A DNA stretch of 64,000 nucleotides from Bradyrhizobium niftali (GTDB taxonomy: Bacteria; Pseudomonadota; Alphaproteobacteria; Rhizobiales; Xanthobacteraceae): contig NZ_SPQT01000007.1 in NCBI RefSeq assembly GCF_004571025.1, positions 186,001 to 250,000 on the forward strand, written 5' to 3'. The notes beneath the pieces were generated by a model that saw only the letters and a program-made list of their open reading frames with translations, was not told the DNA's origin and ran no database searches. Below are positions 26,535-36,118 of the stretch, piece after piece. Positions within the stretch are counted from its first letter, which is position 1, and every line of letters begins with the position of its first letter. The translations under genes were made by a program, and so were the position numbers.

Positions 26535-27485
26535 GTGAGAAGACAGATTTCGTCGCTCGTGATGAGACGGCTGCTGATCGCCTTGATCACGCTCTTGATC
26601 GTTTCCATTGCCGTATTCTCTGCCACCGCGCTGTTGCCCGGCGACACAGCCACCATCCTGCTTGGACAGTCCGCGACGCCAGAAGCCGTCGAGGGTCTGC
26701 GCAAGGCGATGCACCTCAACGATCCCGCGATCATCCGATTCCTGAAATGGATCGCCGGCATCTTCCAGGGCGATTTCGGCACGTCCTACGCCAACAACGT
26801 GCCGATCGCCAATCTGATACATGGACGCCTTGCCAACACGATGAAGCTTGCAGGATTGACGGCCGCGATCGCCGTGCCATTCGCCCTGACGCTTGGCATC
26901 ACTGCCGCGATGTGGCGGGGCACGCTTTACGACCGCATCGTTACCGTCGCCACGATCGGTATCATCTCGGTACCGGAGTTCATGATCGCAACCCTGGCCG
27001 TCCTGCTCTTCGCCGTGTATCTCAAATGGCTGCCGGCACTGTCCTTCACCAACGAGACCAAGTCGTTCTATGACCTGATGCGGACCTACGCGATGCCGGT
27101 CATGACGCTCACATTCGGCGTGTCTGCGCAGATGATCCGCATGACGCGCGCTGCCGTGGTCGAGACTTTGAACACACCATACGTGGAGATGGCGCTTCTC
27201 AAGGGGGCATCGCGTCCCCGGATGGTGCTGAGACATGCACTTCCGAATGCGCTTGGTCCCATCGTGAATGCGGTCGCACTCTCGCTATCGTACTTGCTCG
27301 GCGGCGTGATCATCGTGGAGACCATCTTCAACTATCCCGGGATCGCAAAGCTGATGGTCGATGCCGTTTCCACCCGCGATCTCCCGCTGATCCAGACCTG
27401 CGCGATGATCTTCTGCCTTGGTTACCTGGCATTGATCACGGCTGCGGACATCGTCGCCGTCCTTTCCAATCCGAGGCTCCGATGA
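26535..27485 (+). CDS. ABC transporter permease, DppB-like
   Basis: A 316-residue membrane protein with about six helices. It has the DppB-type start (LLIALITLLIVSIAVFSATALLPGD), the cytoplasmic EAA-like loop YVEMALLKGASRPRMVLRHALPNALGP that contacts the ATPase, and a C-terminal helix. The start is the GTG at 26535 with GGGAG upstream. It overlaps the next permease gene by ATGA. Confidence 0.92.
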   Translation: MRRQISSLVMRRLLIALITLLIVSIAVFSATALLPGDTATILLGQSATPEAVEGLRKAMHLNDPAIIRFLKWIAGIFQGDFGTSYANNVPIANLIHGRLANTMKLAGLTAAIAVPFALTLGITAAMWRGTLYDRIVTVATIGIISVPEFMIATLAVLLFAVYLKWLPALSFTNETKSFYDLMRTYAMPVMTLTFGVSAQMIRMTRAAVVETLNTPYVEMALLKGASRPRMVLRHALPNALGPIVNAVALSLSYLLGGVIIVETIFNYPGIAKLMVDAVSTRDLPLIQTCAMIFCLGYLALITAADIVAVLSNPRLR

Positions 27486-28336
27486 CGACATCGACTTCGT
27501 CCGGCCGGCGCGGCATTCGATTGGGCTATCGCGCCAATCTTGTCGGCATCTCGGCTCTGGGCGTGATCCTTCTCTGGGTCGTCGTCGCCCTTTTCGCCCC
27601 GCACATGATCCCCCATTCCGTCGGCGAGATCGTCGATACGGATTATTTCGGGCCTGTGAGCCGAGACCTGTGGCTCGGGTCCGACTATCTCGGTCGGGAT
27701 ATCTTTTCGCGCATCCTGATGGGAGCGCGCTATACGCTCGGCATTTCGCTTGCCGCCGTCTCGATCGCCTGTTTCAGCGGCGTCGCGCTCGGCATGACGG
27801 CAGCCGTTGCCGGAGGCTGGCTCGACACCATGCTGAGCCGGTTTCTCGATGCGCTGAACTCGATTCCAAGCAAGCTGTTCGGCCTCGTCGTGGTCGCCGC
27901 GGTCGGCTCGTCGATCCCGGCGCTGATTGCGACGCTGTCGGTGATCTACACCCCGGGAGCCTATCGGTTCGCCCGGGCTCTCGCTGTCAATGTCAACACG
28001 ATGGACTTCATGGTGGTGGCCCGGATTCGCGGCGAAAAGCTCCCCTATCTCATCGCCTCGGAAATCCTGCCCAATATTCTGGGTCCAGTGTTGGCCGACC
28101 TCGGCCTCCGCTTCGTCTTCGTTGTGCTACTGCTCTCCGGTCTGTCCTTTCTGGGACTCGGCGTGCAACCACCCTACGCCGACTGGGGCGCGCTCGTGCG
28201 CGAGAATATCGGTGGACTGCCCTTTGCTGCGCCGGCGGTGCTCTTCCCCTCGCTCGCCATCGCAAGTCTCACCATCAGCGTCAACCTTCTGATCGACAAT
28301 CTGCCGCGCAGAATCCGCGACCGGAGCCCCGAATGA
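27482..28336 (+). CDS. ABC transporter permease, DppC-like
   Basis: A 284-residue inner-membrane protein of the DppC type. It has an N-terminal helix, then LGSDYLGRDIFSRILMGARYTL, which is characteristic of the family. The ATPase-contact loop is FMVVARIRGEKLPYLIASEILPNIL. It overlaps both neighbours by 4 bp (ATGA at 27482-27485 and 28333-28336), so the transporter is translated as one coupled unit. Confidence 0.92.
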   Translation: MTTSTSSGRRGIRLGYRANLVGISALGVILLWVVVALFAPHMIPHSVGEIVDTDYFGPVSRDLWLGSDYLGRDIFSRILMGARYTLGISLAAVSIACFSGVALGMTAAVAGGWLDTMLSRFLDALNSIPSKLFGLVVVAAVGSSIPALIATLSVIYTPGAYRFARALAVNVNTMDFMVVARIRGEKLPYLIASEILPNILGPVLADLGLRFVFVVLLLSGLSFLGLGVQPPYADWGALVRENIGGLPFAAPAVLFPSLAIASLTISVNLLIDNLPRRIRDRSPE

Positions 28337-29994
28337 CGGGAAACCTCGTTGAGATCCGCAACCTCAGGGTTGAGGCGACAACCGACTCCGGCAGGCGGCT
28401 GGAGATCATCAAGGGCGTCAGCCTCGATATCGCCGAGGGCGAGATCGTCGCCCTGATCGGCGAGAGCGGCTCGGGCAAAACGACCATCGCCCTGACGCTG
28501 ATGGGCTACACCCGGCAAGGCTGCAAAATAACAGGCGGTGAAGTCCGTGTGGGCGGCGTTGACATGGTCGGCCTTTCGGAAACGGAACGCGCCGGCATTC
28601 GTGGCACGACCGTGGCCTACGTGCCGCAGAGTGCTGCGGCCGCCTTCAACCCGGCGATCACCATCATGGATCAGGTCGTCGAGGTGGCGCAAATTCACAA
28701 GCTCATGCCGGCCGCTCAGGCGCGAGCGAAGGCCATTTCGCTGTTCAGGGCCTTGTCGTTGCCGGAGCCGGAAGCCATCGGCGACCGTTATCCTCACCAG
28801 GTCTCGGGCGGGCAACTTCAGCGCCTCGCCGCAGCCATGGCCCTGATCGGCCAACCGAAGATTGTGATCTTCGACGAGCCCACGACGGCGCTCGATGTCA
28901 CCACGCAAGTGGAGGTGCTGCGCGCGTTCAAGACCGTGACGAGACAGCACAATATCGCCGGTATTTATGTTTCCCACGATCTGGCCGTCGTCGCCCAGAT
29001 CGCGGATCGGATAGTCGTGCTGAAGGATGGTGAAATCCGGGAGACCGGCACCACCAGCGAGATCCTCGAACATGCTCGCCATCCCTATACTCAGGAACTC
29101 CTGGCCGCTTTCAGGCCGAAGGCGCAAGAGCGCGTCCCGGAAATCGAAACGACAGCGAACCTGCCTTTGCTGATGGTGGACCAGCTGACCGTCGGCTACG
29201 GCTCTCGCCTGCGCAATGGAGAACCGTTGGTCAGTGCTGTCCAGTCGGTCAGCCTCAGGCTGGACCGGGGCCGAAATCTGGGCGTCATCGGCGAATCTGG
29301 CTGCGGGAAGTCAACCCTTGCCCGGGCAATTGCCGGCATCCTGCCGGCCCACGCGGGAGGCATCACCTTCAATGGCCGGGAATTGGGGAAAGCCGGCCGC
29401 AGCCGCACCCGCAACGAACTCCGCCAGATTCAAATCGTATTCCAGCATGCCGACACCGCGCTTAATCCAGCGAAGTCCGTGGAAGACATACTGGGACGCC
29501 CCCTCACCTTTTATCATGGGACGAGGGGTAAGGCGCGCGATGCGCGCATCAGCGAGCTTCTCGATCTGGTCCGCCTTCCCAAATCCGTGCGCCAACGACG
29601 GCCAGGAGAACTTTCAGGCGGTCAGAAGCAGCGTGTCAATTTCGCTCGGGCGCTTGCTGCTGAACCGACGCTTATCCTGTGCGACGAGATCACGTCGGCC
29701 CTCGATACGGTTGTTGCGGCCGCGGTGATCGAGCTCCTGAAGGAGTTGCAGCGGGAGCTCGGTCTTTCCTACATCTTCATCAGCCATGATCTGTCGGTCG
29801 TCGAGGCGATCTGCGACGAGATCATCGTCATGTATCGCGGTCAGAAGGTCGAGGAGATCACGCCGGTCCGGTCAAAGGTACCGGAGCATCCCTATACCCG
29901 GCTTTTGTTCTCTTCAGTGCCGAAACTCGACCCGACCTGGCTAGATGGATTGCAGCAGGATCCAGAGCAGGTGCGGACCTATTGCCACCACTAG
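28333..29994 (+). CDS. ABC transporter ATP-binding protein, fused DppD-DppF type
   Basis: A 553-residue protein with two complete nucleotide-binding domains. Domain 1 has Walker A GESGSGKTT, signature VSGGQLQR, Walker B IVIFDEPTTALD and switch His VSHDL. Domain 2 has GESGCGKST, LSGGQKQR, LILCDEITSALD and ISHDLS. In domain 2 the usual Pro after the Walker B Glu is Ile (DEITS), as occurs in some members of the family. It powers import by the two upstream permeases. The C-terminal RTYCHH resembles the Cys-containing tails of oligopeptide transporter ATPases. It ends 14 bp before the convergent Lrp gene. Confidence 0.92.
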   Translation: MTGNLVEIRNLRVEATTDSGRRLEIIKGVSLDIAEGEIVALIGESGSGKTTIALTLMGYTRQGCKITGGEVRVGGVDMVGLSETERAGIRGTTVAYVPQSAAAAFNPAITIMDQVVEVAQIHKLMPAAQARAKAISLFRALSLPEPEAIGDRYPHQVSGGQLQRLAAAMALIGQPKIVIFDEPTTALDVTTQVEVLRAFKTVTRQHNIAGIYVSHDLAVVAQIADRIVVLKDGEIRETGTTSEILEHARHPYTQELLAAFRPKAQERVPEIETTANLPLLMVDQLTVGYGSRLRNGEPLVSAVQSVSLRLDRGRNLGVIGESGCGKSTLARAIAGILPAHAGGITFNGRELGKAGRSRTRNELRQIQIVFQHADTALNPAKSVEDILGRPLTFYHGTRGKARDARISELLDLVRLPKSVRQRRPGELSGGQKQRVNFARALAAEPTLILCDEITSALDTVVAAAVIELLKELQRELGLSYIFISHDLSVVEAICDEIIVMYRGQKVEEITPVRSKVPEHPYTRLLFSSVPKLDPTWLDGLQQDPEQVRTYCHH

Positions 29995-30008
29995 CTGGCG
30001 CAGTGGCA

Positions 30009-30485
30009 TCAAGCCGGGAAGAGGCTGGTCAGTGGCATGTGGGAGCGCACGATAGGCGACTTGAGGACAACGAAGCTGAAATACTTATCGATGCCGATAT
30101 CCATATCGGTCAGACGCTCCATTATCGTCTGGTACTCGCCGATGCTGGCGGCGACGAATTTCAGCATGTAGTCGTAGCCTCCCGAGACCAGATGGCATTC
30201 AATCAGCTGGTCGACTTTCTCAACCGCGCTCAGGAAGCGGGCAAAGTCGATCTGTCGATGGTTCTTCAGCGTCACTTCCGTGAACACGGTCAGCGTCTGT
30301 CCCAGCTTGCGCATGTTGATCTGGGCTGAGTAACCCTCGATGTAGCCCTCGGTCTGCAGTCTCTTCACGCGCATGAGGCATGGGCTGGGCGACAGATTGA
30401 CCAGCTCGGCAAGCTCGACATTGGTGACGCGGCCGTTCTTCTGGAGTTCGTGAAGAATCTTGATGTCAATCCGATCGAGTTTCAT
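30009..30485 (-). CDS. Lrp/AsnC-family regulator
   Basis: A 158-residue protein. The N-terminal helix-turn-helix (LDRIDIKILHELQKNGRVTNVELAELVNLSPSPCLMRVKRL, residues 3-45 or so) is followed by a RAM ligand domain (about 65-150). The ATG at 30485 has a GGAGGG site; the ATGs at 30503 and 30506 do not. It diverges from the FAD oxidase at 30711 across 225 bp and converges on the ABC transporter. Lrp-type proteins commonly control divergent amino-acid catabolic genes in response to the amino acid, which suggests the pathway substrate is amino-acid-like. Confidence 0.92.
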   Translation of the reverse strand: MKLDRIDIKILHELQKNGRVTNVELAELVNLSPSPCLMRVKRLQTEGYIEGYSAQINMRKLGQTLTVFTEVTLKNHRQIDFARFLSAVEKVDQLIECHLVSGGYDYMLKFVAASIGEYQTIMERLTDMDIGIDKYFSFVVLKSPIVRSHMPLTSLFPA

Positions 30486-30710
30486 TGAGCGCCCTCCACT
30501 CATCAACGCGCAGCAGAAAATTCTGCACAGCGAGCAAAAAGCTTACTTCTCTCGCAGCCGACGTCCGTCACTGACATGTATCGTTCGGACAGAACGCCGT
30601 TTTGCAGTACATGGAGGATACAGCATAAAATGCTGGACCACCATCGAATCCGGTGCCGTCTACGCGAATGCGCGATCTAAGATGCAGTCATCGAAATCCA
30701 GGAACACAGG

Positions 30711-32036
30711 ATGCCCGCGCCCCTCTGTCAGATTGAGACCTCGCCTGATCTTCCCGACCGCGCCGACGTGGTGGTCATCGGAGGCGGCATTATCGGAGTG
30801 TTCGCGGCCTATTATCTCACCTTGCGCGGCCTCAGCGTCGTTCTCGTGGAGAAGGGGCGGATTGGCGCCGAGCAATCCAGCCGAAACTGGGGTTGGTGCC
30901 GCCAGCAAAACCGCGATGCTCGAGAGCTGCCGATGGCAACCAAGAGCCTGGACCTGTGGGAGAGATTTGGCGCTGAAAGCGGAGAGAACACCGGTTTCTC
31001 CCGCTGCGGCCTCCTGTACCTCAGCAACGATGAGGCCGAGCTGGCGGGCTGGGCGCGCTGGTGCGACTTTGCCCGCGGCGTGAACGTCAGCACTCGCATG
31101 CTCGATGCGACCGAAGCTACTTCCCATGGCGCAGCCACCGGGCGCGCCTGGAAGGGCGGCGTCTTCTCGGCGAGCGACGGCATCGCCGATCCCTCCAATG
31201 CGGCCCCTGCGGCAGCGCGGGCCATCCTCAAGGGTGGAGGCACCGTGCACCAGATGTGCGCGGCACGGGGATTAGAGACCGAGGGCGGCCGGGTGAGCGC
31301 GGTCGTGACCGAGCGCGGTACGATCCGCACCAAGGTCGCCATATTGGCAGGAGGCGCGTGGTCCTCCTCCTTCTGCCACCAGTCCGGCATCCGCCTTCCG
31401 CTTGCCTCGATCCGCTCGTCCATCCTTTCGGTCTCGACTGCCGTGAAGGGCTTACCCGATGCATTGCATACCTCCGGCGTTTCGGTCACGAAACGCGGCG
31501 ATGGCGGATATACACTCGCCATCAGTGGTCGAGGGCGCGTTGATCCGACAGCCCAGCAGTTCCGCTTCGCCCCGCAATTCCTCCCGATGTTTCTGCGGCG
31601 CTGGCGCAGTCTGCTCCCCGGAGGCCTCGAGGGTGTATGGTCGGGACATGAAACACTCCACCGTTGGCGGCTCGACAGCCCTACGCCGATGGAGCGGGTT
31701 CGCATTCTGGATCCGGCGCCCGATCGAAGCACAATTGAACTCACGCATCGGCGCGCCCTCGACCTCTTACCGGCCCTGAGGGACACGAAAATCACCGCTG
31801 CATGGGCGGGCTACATCGACTCGACGCCCGACGGCGTGCCAGCCATCGGAGAGGTTTCATCTCTACCCGGCTTGATATTGGCCGCGGGCTTCAGCGGACA
31901 CGGCTTTGGTATCGGCCCGGGCTCCGGCCACCTGGTCGCGGATATCGTGACTGGGGCGGCGCCAATCGTTGATCCGAAGCCCTACCGACCAGATCGCTTC
32001 GCTGGCTTTGCGGTCGGAAAAGTTTCGGATTTCTGA
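30711..32036 (+). CDS. FAD-dependent oxidoreductase, DadA/sarcosine-oxidase-like
   Basis: A 441-residue protein of the D-amino-acid dehydrogenase fold. The FAD motif VVVIGGGIIGVFAAYYLTLRG lies near residues 20-40, followed by GAEQSSRNWGWCRQQNRD. The C-terminal closing motif is LAAGFSGHGFGIGPGSG. The RNWGWCRQQNRD segment is found in a subgroup of these oxidases acting on amino acids or opine-like N-substituted amino acids. It is distinct from the PuuB-like oxidase at 20199. It is divergent from the Lrp gene and probably its main target. Confidence 0.85.
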   Translation: MPAPLCQIETSPDLPDRADVVVIGGGIIGVFAAYYLTLRGLSVVLVEKGRIGAEQSSRNWGWCRQQNRDARELPMATKSLDLWERFGAESGENTGFSRCGLLYLSNDEAELAGWARWCDFARGVNVSTRMLDATEATSHGAATGRAWKGGVFSASDGIADPSNAAPAAARAILKGGGTVHQMCAARGLETEGGRVSAVVTERGTIRTKVAILAGGAWSSSFCHQSGIRLPLASIRSSILSVSTAVKGLPDALHTSGVSVTKRGDGGYTLAISGRGRVDPTAQQFRFAPQFLPMFLRRWRSLLPGGLEGVWSGHETLHRWRLDSPTPMERVRILDPAPDRSTIELTHRRALDLLPALRDTKITAAWAGYIDSTPDGVPAIGEVSSLPGLILAAGFSGHGFGIGPGSGHLVADIVTGAAPIVDPKPYRPDRFAGFAVGKVSDF

Positions 32037-32459
32037 GTGGTGGAAGGCCAGCCGATGTCCGAGTGGTATCGGCTGAGGCGATAGCGCCTGCAAAGTTTGG
32101 ACACTGACCTCACCGGGTTGCCGCCTTCGGCGCAACTGCCACCTGCGAGCTCGCGCGGCTACCGCAAGGCGTACAAAATCGTAGAGGAACGTAGTTTGGC
32201 GAGGAACGCCGTGCAAATGGCGGAGAGAGGGTCAAGTCAATCCCCGTTAAAAGACAAAGTGTTTCCGGAGGGCAACTTAACTCGGGACATTGCTTCTTAA
32301 TACCCTGCTAAGAGCTGCTGCCTGCGCGAAATCGATCCCGTCCCATGCTGGACACCGGAGTGCGCACGACGCCTAAGTCGCGGCACGATTGTTGAGGGCG
32401 AGGCTTTTGCCAATTGGCAGGTCCCGTTCGATCGGAATGGCCTGGTAAGCACCTGGCAG
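32037..32459. other. Intergenic stretch with a degenerate tRNA-like repeat
   Basis: No convincing gene. An open frame at 32097-32300 has no ribosome site and no recognisable sequence. At 32213-32263 lies a repeat (TGGCGGAGAGAGG...) whose beginning resembles the reverse complement of a tRNA-Ser 3' end; a diverged copy is at 38590-38638. Confidence 0.4.
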
Positions 32460-34193
32460 CTAAAGTGGTGTGATGCGCGCGTGAAGAACGGCGGCACGCC
32501 CGTCATCGACAGCGGCAAGGCAACGGTCGATCGCCGCATCAAGCTGAACCGGATCAACTACTTCCTCGCCGTAGCCGCCGAAGGCGGATGCAACATCGGC
32601 GAAGCATCGGCGCTCCCCCTGCCGGCCTGACGCAAGCAGCGACTGGAATGAATTCATCCTCTGCGCCACACCGTCGGGATAGACGCGCTGGACCGACGCT
32701 TTGACGGCTTGCCATCCACCATTGTCGAGGACGACGGTAAAGATCGGCAATTGATACTGCTGGGCCGTTGCGTAGACGGAATCCGGTGAGGAGAAGTGGA
32801 AGGCGCCGTCGCCGACGACCTGCACAACGCGGCGGGAAGGTTGCGCCAGCTTGAGGCCGAGTGCCATGCCGCCGCTGAACCCCAGCCCACCCCCCGCGAG
32901 GCCTACATAGCTGCCAGGCTCTGTCCGCCGGAGTTGCTGTTGCAGCAGCGGCCCATTGCGAATCGCTTCATTGATGACGATGTCGTTCGGCGAAAGCGCT
33001 GCACTCAGGCGGGCAAACAGGTGGGCAGGATTGATCGCACCTTGAACGCCTTCCGCGGCCGCAGCCGCCTGACGCCGTGCCTCGGCAGCTTCGCGCGCGG
33101 GGGCCCAGCTCGAAATCCGCGCCTGGGCCTTGCTCCGATAGGACTCGTCAGCGCGTTCCTCCACAATATCCAGCACTTGCTGCAGAACGGTCGCGCAGTC
33201 GCCCTGGACGCGCATGTCGGTGGCAAATCCCCACATCGGAAAATCTGCCTTCAGCGGATCGACATCGATCTGGATCCAGCGCCTGGCTGCGGCTGCCTTC
33301 AACGATTGCGGCACAAAAGGCACATCGACATCGAGCAACAGCCCAAGATCCGCCTGTGACACGATTGAGGCCGGATCAAATCCCGCAAAGCACGGTGACT
33401 CCTGAGAGATATTCAGATCGATCGAATTGAATTCAACGACACGGATGCCGCAAGTCCTCGCCAACCGGTCGAGCACGGCGACCGCTTGCGGTTTGCGACC
33501 AAGATAAGCGGTCACGGCAACCGGATTTTCTGCGCTCATGAGGGCTTCGGCAATCGTGGCCGCGCGCCCCGGCTCGATGCCGCCCGCCCGAACGCTGCCG
33601 TAGCGCGCCGGCGGATAGGCCGGCATTGCGGAATCGTCCCAGGTTTCGGCCAGCGTCTCACGCGGCAGCAACATGTAGACTGGCCCCGGGGGATCGCTCT
33701 GCATGAAAGCAGCGGCGCGGGCCAATGCTTCCTTCACGACCACCCCGGACGGCAGCGAGTAGTCCCATTTGACATACGGCCGCACGATGCTGGCGGGATC
33801 AAAGCTATCCTGAACGAAGTGGACGTAGGTGTCGCGCGATCCCAGCAGTTCGCCATGCAGAGTAAATGGCGCCCGGCCGGCAAACAGCATGACCGGCAGG
33901 CGATAGCGGAAGAGATTCTGGATCGCCATGCAGGCGTTGGCGGTGCCGGCATCGACATGGACGAATACGGCCTGCCCGCGCCCGGTAGCGAGGGCGTAGC
34001 CCGCCGCCATGTGAACCGCGACCACTTCGTGGGGACACAGTATCACTTGCGGGTGCCGGCGCCCTTCGCTGTCCCAGCGCGCGATCTCCTCGATCAGTGA
34101 GACATGGTCCGTACCGAGATTGGCAAAGACGTAGTCGACCCCGATATCCGAGAGTCCTTCGAGGAAGTAGTGTGCAGTGCTGCGCTTCGTCAT
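32460..34193 (-). CDS. Thiamine-pyrophosphate-dependent enzyme, acetolactate synthase-like
   Basis: A 577-residue TPP enzyme with the usual three domains. The cofactor-activating Glu is in CPHEVVAVHMAAGYA (about residue 50). The central domain spans about 195-345. The C-terminal TPP/Mg motif is GDGAFHF...VVLDNGGW (GDG-N). It is related to acetolactate synthase and benzoylformate decarboxylase-like proteins but lacks features that would fix the substrate. The ATG at 34193 lies 22 bp after the hydrolase-membrane gene, so they form an operon. It probably decarboxylates or ligates a 2-oxo acid. Confidence 0.87.
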   Translation of the reverse strand: MTKRSTAHYFLEGLSDIGVDYVFANLGTDHVSLIEEIARWDSEGRRHPQVILCPHEVVAVHMAAGYALATGRGQAVFVHVDAGTANACMAIQNLFRYRLPVMLFAGRAPFTLHGELLGSRDTYVHFVQDSFDPASIVRPYVKWDYSLPSGVVVKEALARAAAFMQSDPPGPVYMLLPRETLAETWDDSAMPAYPPARYGSVRAGGIEPGRAATIAEALMSAENPVAVTAYLGRKPQAVAVLDRLARTCGIRVVEFNSIDLNISQESPCFAGFDPASIVSQADLGLLLDVDVPFVPQSLKAAAARRWIQIDVDPLKADFPMWGFATDMRVQGDCATVLQQVLDIVEERADESYRSKAQARISSWAPAREAAEARRQAAAAAEGVQGAINPAHLFARLSAALSPNDIVINEAIRNGPLLQQQLRRTEPGSYVGLAGGGLGFSGGMALGLKLAQPSRRVVQVVGDGAFHFSSPDSVYATAQQYQLPIFTVVLDNGGWQAVKASVQRVYPDGVAQRMNSFQSLLASGRQGERRCFADVASAFGGYGEEVVDPVQLDAAIDRCLAAVDDGRAAVLHARITPL

Positions 34194-34215
34194 GTCCGGA
34201 TTTCTTTCCCAGACA

Positions 34216-35943
34216 TCAGAATGCAGCCTGGGTCGCAGTACCGGCAACAATGTACCAAGTAACGAGCAGACCGCAAATCAGCGCTCCCGGCAGCGATGTG
34301 CCGGTGCGTCGCCAAGTGAACGTCGAGATGATAGCGACGGTGGCAAACACCGGGATGAACTGGATGCCGATAATGGTGGACAGCGGCACGACCGGCGAGC
34401 TCGGGACGGGATTTATCAGTTTTCCGCCCAGCCAGAGAGCCAGATACTGGCCGCCGATAAGGATAGTGAAACCAAGCGAAAGCGACAGGATCATCGCGGC
34501 GTAATGACCAGGAGCCGAGGCGCCGAGGCGGCTGAAGTTGCGGTGCTGGGCGTGCAACGCGACGACGAAGAACAGGGTGAACGGTATCAGGTAAATCAGC
34601 ATGATCATCCATTGCGTCGCACTCGGCAGCTTGAGCGCCACGACCCAGAACCGGAAGTCGATCTTGAACAGGACATCGGCCAGCCACATCGCAACATAAC
34701 CGACAGCAACGGTCGCGACCGCAATCAGTATCGATTGACCCACGACGCCCTTTCGGATCGGGCGCTTCGGCAACAGGGGAAGCAACGCCAGCGTAATCGC
34801 CGTATTGATCAGAGCCCAGAGTGCGATCTGGGTGGTGAAGGATTGCGGCAGGAAGCGGGATGCGGGAAGCCACGTGGCTCCAAGTGCAAAGGCTGGATAG
34901 TATGTGATGGCCGGCAGCAGCGCCGAGAGCCAAAACGCGATCCACCAACGTCCGTTCTGCATGGATGGTGCTGAGGTCGTCACACCAGGGCCAGACGGGA
35001 CGGCGCGGAGCACCGAAAATGGCGCCATGCCGAGCAGAGATTCGAACGCACCAAGCAGGAGGACGACAAGTCCTACCAGTGCGACCAGCGTCCCAACTTC
35101 CTTCCAGAGCCAGATCTGATCGGTCGATGGCAACGGTGTGCCCCCGGTCAGCGTTTTACCGAACCAGTCGAGACTATAGCCGATCGCCTCGCGCGAGAAA
35201 TGATCGGCGGGATGGGTGATTGCCGGCGTATGGAGAACCCGTGCCGTGCCCTTGGCGATATCGCCGTACACCTTGCCGGGCTCGATCGGTCCCGCAACAC
35301 CGAACACCGCGGCAAGCTTTGCCGACTTGGGAATATCAGCAGCATACTCGCTGCCCCACATGATCAGTGAAAATTCGTCGTATTGCGAGAAAACGAGTGC
35401 GAGATTGCGTGGCCACGTGGGCGTTCCGTCGGCTGCGAACGGCTTTCCGGTCGAGGAGCCCTCGAGCACGATCGACCTGTAAGCGTCGGGCATCGCCGTC
35501 GCCGCGGCCTGCACGGTCCAGCCGCCCATCGAATGCCCTTCAAGCCCGATGTTGTTCTTGTCCACATAGGGCAGGCTCCGCAGATAGGTGAGTCCGTCGG
35601 GGCCGCCAAAGCCGTTGGCGATGGCCGGTGGATCACTGTAGCCGTGACCCGTCTGGTCAAGCGCCACGACGACATAACCGCGACGCGCAAACTCGATCGC
35701 AAAGCCGTCCTGCGTCTCGCGCGAATTCAGATAACCGTGGACCGCGAGAATCCCCGGTGCCGGCGTCTTCTCGGTCGCATTCGCTGGAATATAGACAAGG
35801 GCGCTCATGGTATTGCCCTTGGCGCCCTTGAAGCGGACGTCTTCGATGCGAATTCCATTCGCGGTCTGGGTGAAATGAGCGAGCAGCCCGCCGAGAACGA
35901 TCAGAACGGCGCCGATCGCGGCCAAAGTCCCTTTTTGACCCAT
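34216..35943 (-). CDS. Alpha/beta hydrolase fused to an eight-helix membrane domain
   Basis: A 575-residue protein of unusual build. One N-terminal hydrophobic helix (residues ~6-25) precedes an alpha/beta hydrolase domain (about 30-285) with the nucleophile S138 in GHSMGGW and a likely catalytic His near THPADHFS. The C-terminal half (about 290-575) has eight strongly hydrophobic segments. The hydrolase part resembles dienelactone hydrolase/peptidase S9-like folds. The first helix suggests the catalytic domain may sit outside the inner membrane. It is followed by the TPP enzyme and divergent from a LysR gene across 175 bp. The substrate is unknown. Confidence 0.82.
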   Translation of the reverse strand: MGQKGTLAAIGAVLIVLGGLLAHFTQTANGIRIEDVRFKGAKGNTMSALVYIPANATEKTPAPGILAVHGYLNSRETQDGFAIEFARRGYVVVALDQTGHGYSDPPAIANGFGGPDGLTYLRSLPYVDKNNIGLEGHSMGGWTVQAAATAMPDAYRSIVLEGSSTGKPFAADGTPTWPRNLALVFSQYDEFSLIMWGSEYAADIPKSAKLAAVFGVAGPIEPGKVYGDIAKGTARVLHTPAITHPADHFSREAIGYSLDWFGKTLTGGTPLPSTDQIWLWKEVGTLVALVGLVVLLLGAFESLLGMAPFSVLRAVPSGPGVTTSAPSMQNGRWWIAFWLSALLPAITYYPAFALGATWLPASRFLPQSFTTQIALWALINTAITLALLPLLPKRPIRKGVVGQSILIAVATVAVGYVAMWLADVLFKIDFRFWVVALKLPSATQWMIMLIYLIPFTLFFVVALHAQHRNFSRLGASAPGHYAAMILSLSLGFTILIGGQYLALWLGGKLINPVPSSPVVPLSTIIGIQFIPVFATVAIISTFTWRRTGTSLPGALICGLLVTWYIVAGTATQAAF

Positions 35944-36118
35944 GAAGTCCTCCCCTTGGTAGCCCGGCTTCGTACCGTGGCCTGATCAGGCCCAGTCTGG
36001 CTGCGCGTAGCGCGCCATACTGGATTTCATCGCGGGCACATTCGGCTACCGAAATATCTTGCAGGTTCCGATCGTTCAGAATAGTCACAAAATTCTCATC
36101 ATTTCATAAGGTAAACTC

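Noticed and set aside
28174..29127. 317-codon open frame on the minus strand
   Set aside because: Antisense to the ABC ATPase gene with intact Walker motifs.
32218..32230. tRNA-Ser 3' end as an actual tRNA gene
   Set aside because: Only the acceptor-stem-like end is recognisable; no anticodon or D arm can be folded and the T-loop consensus is broken.
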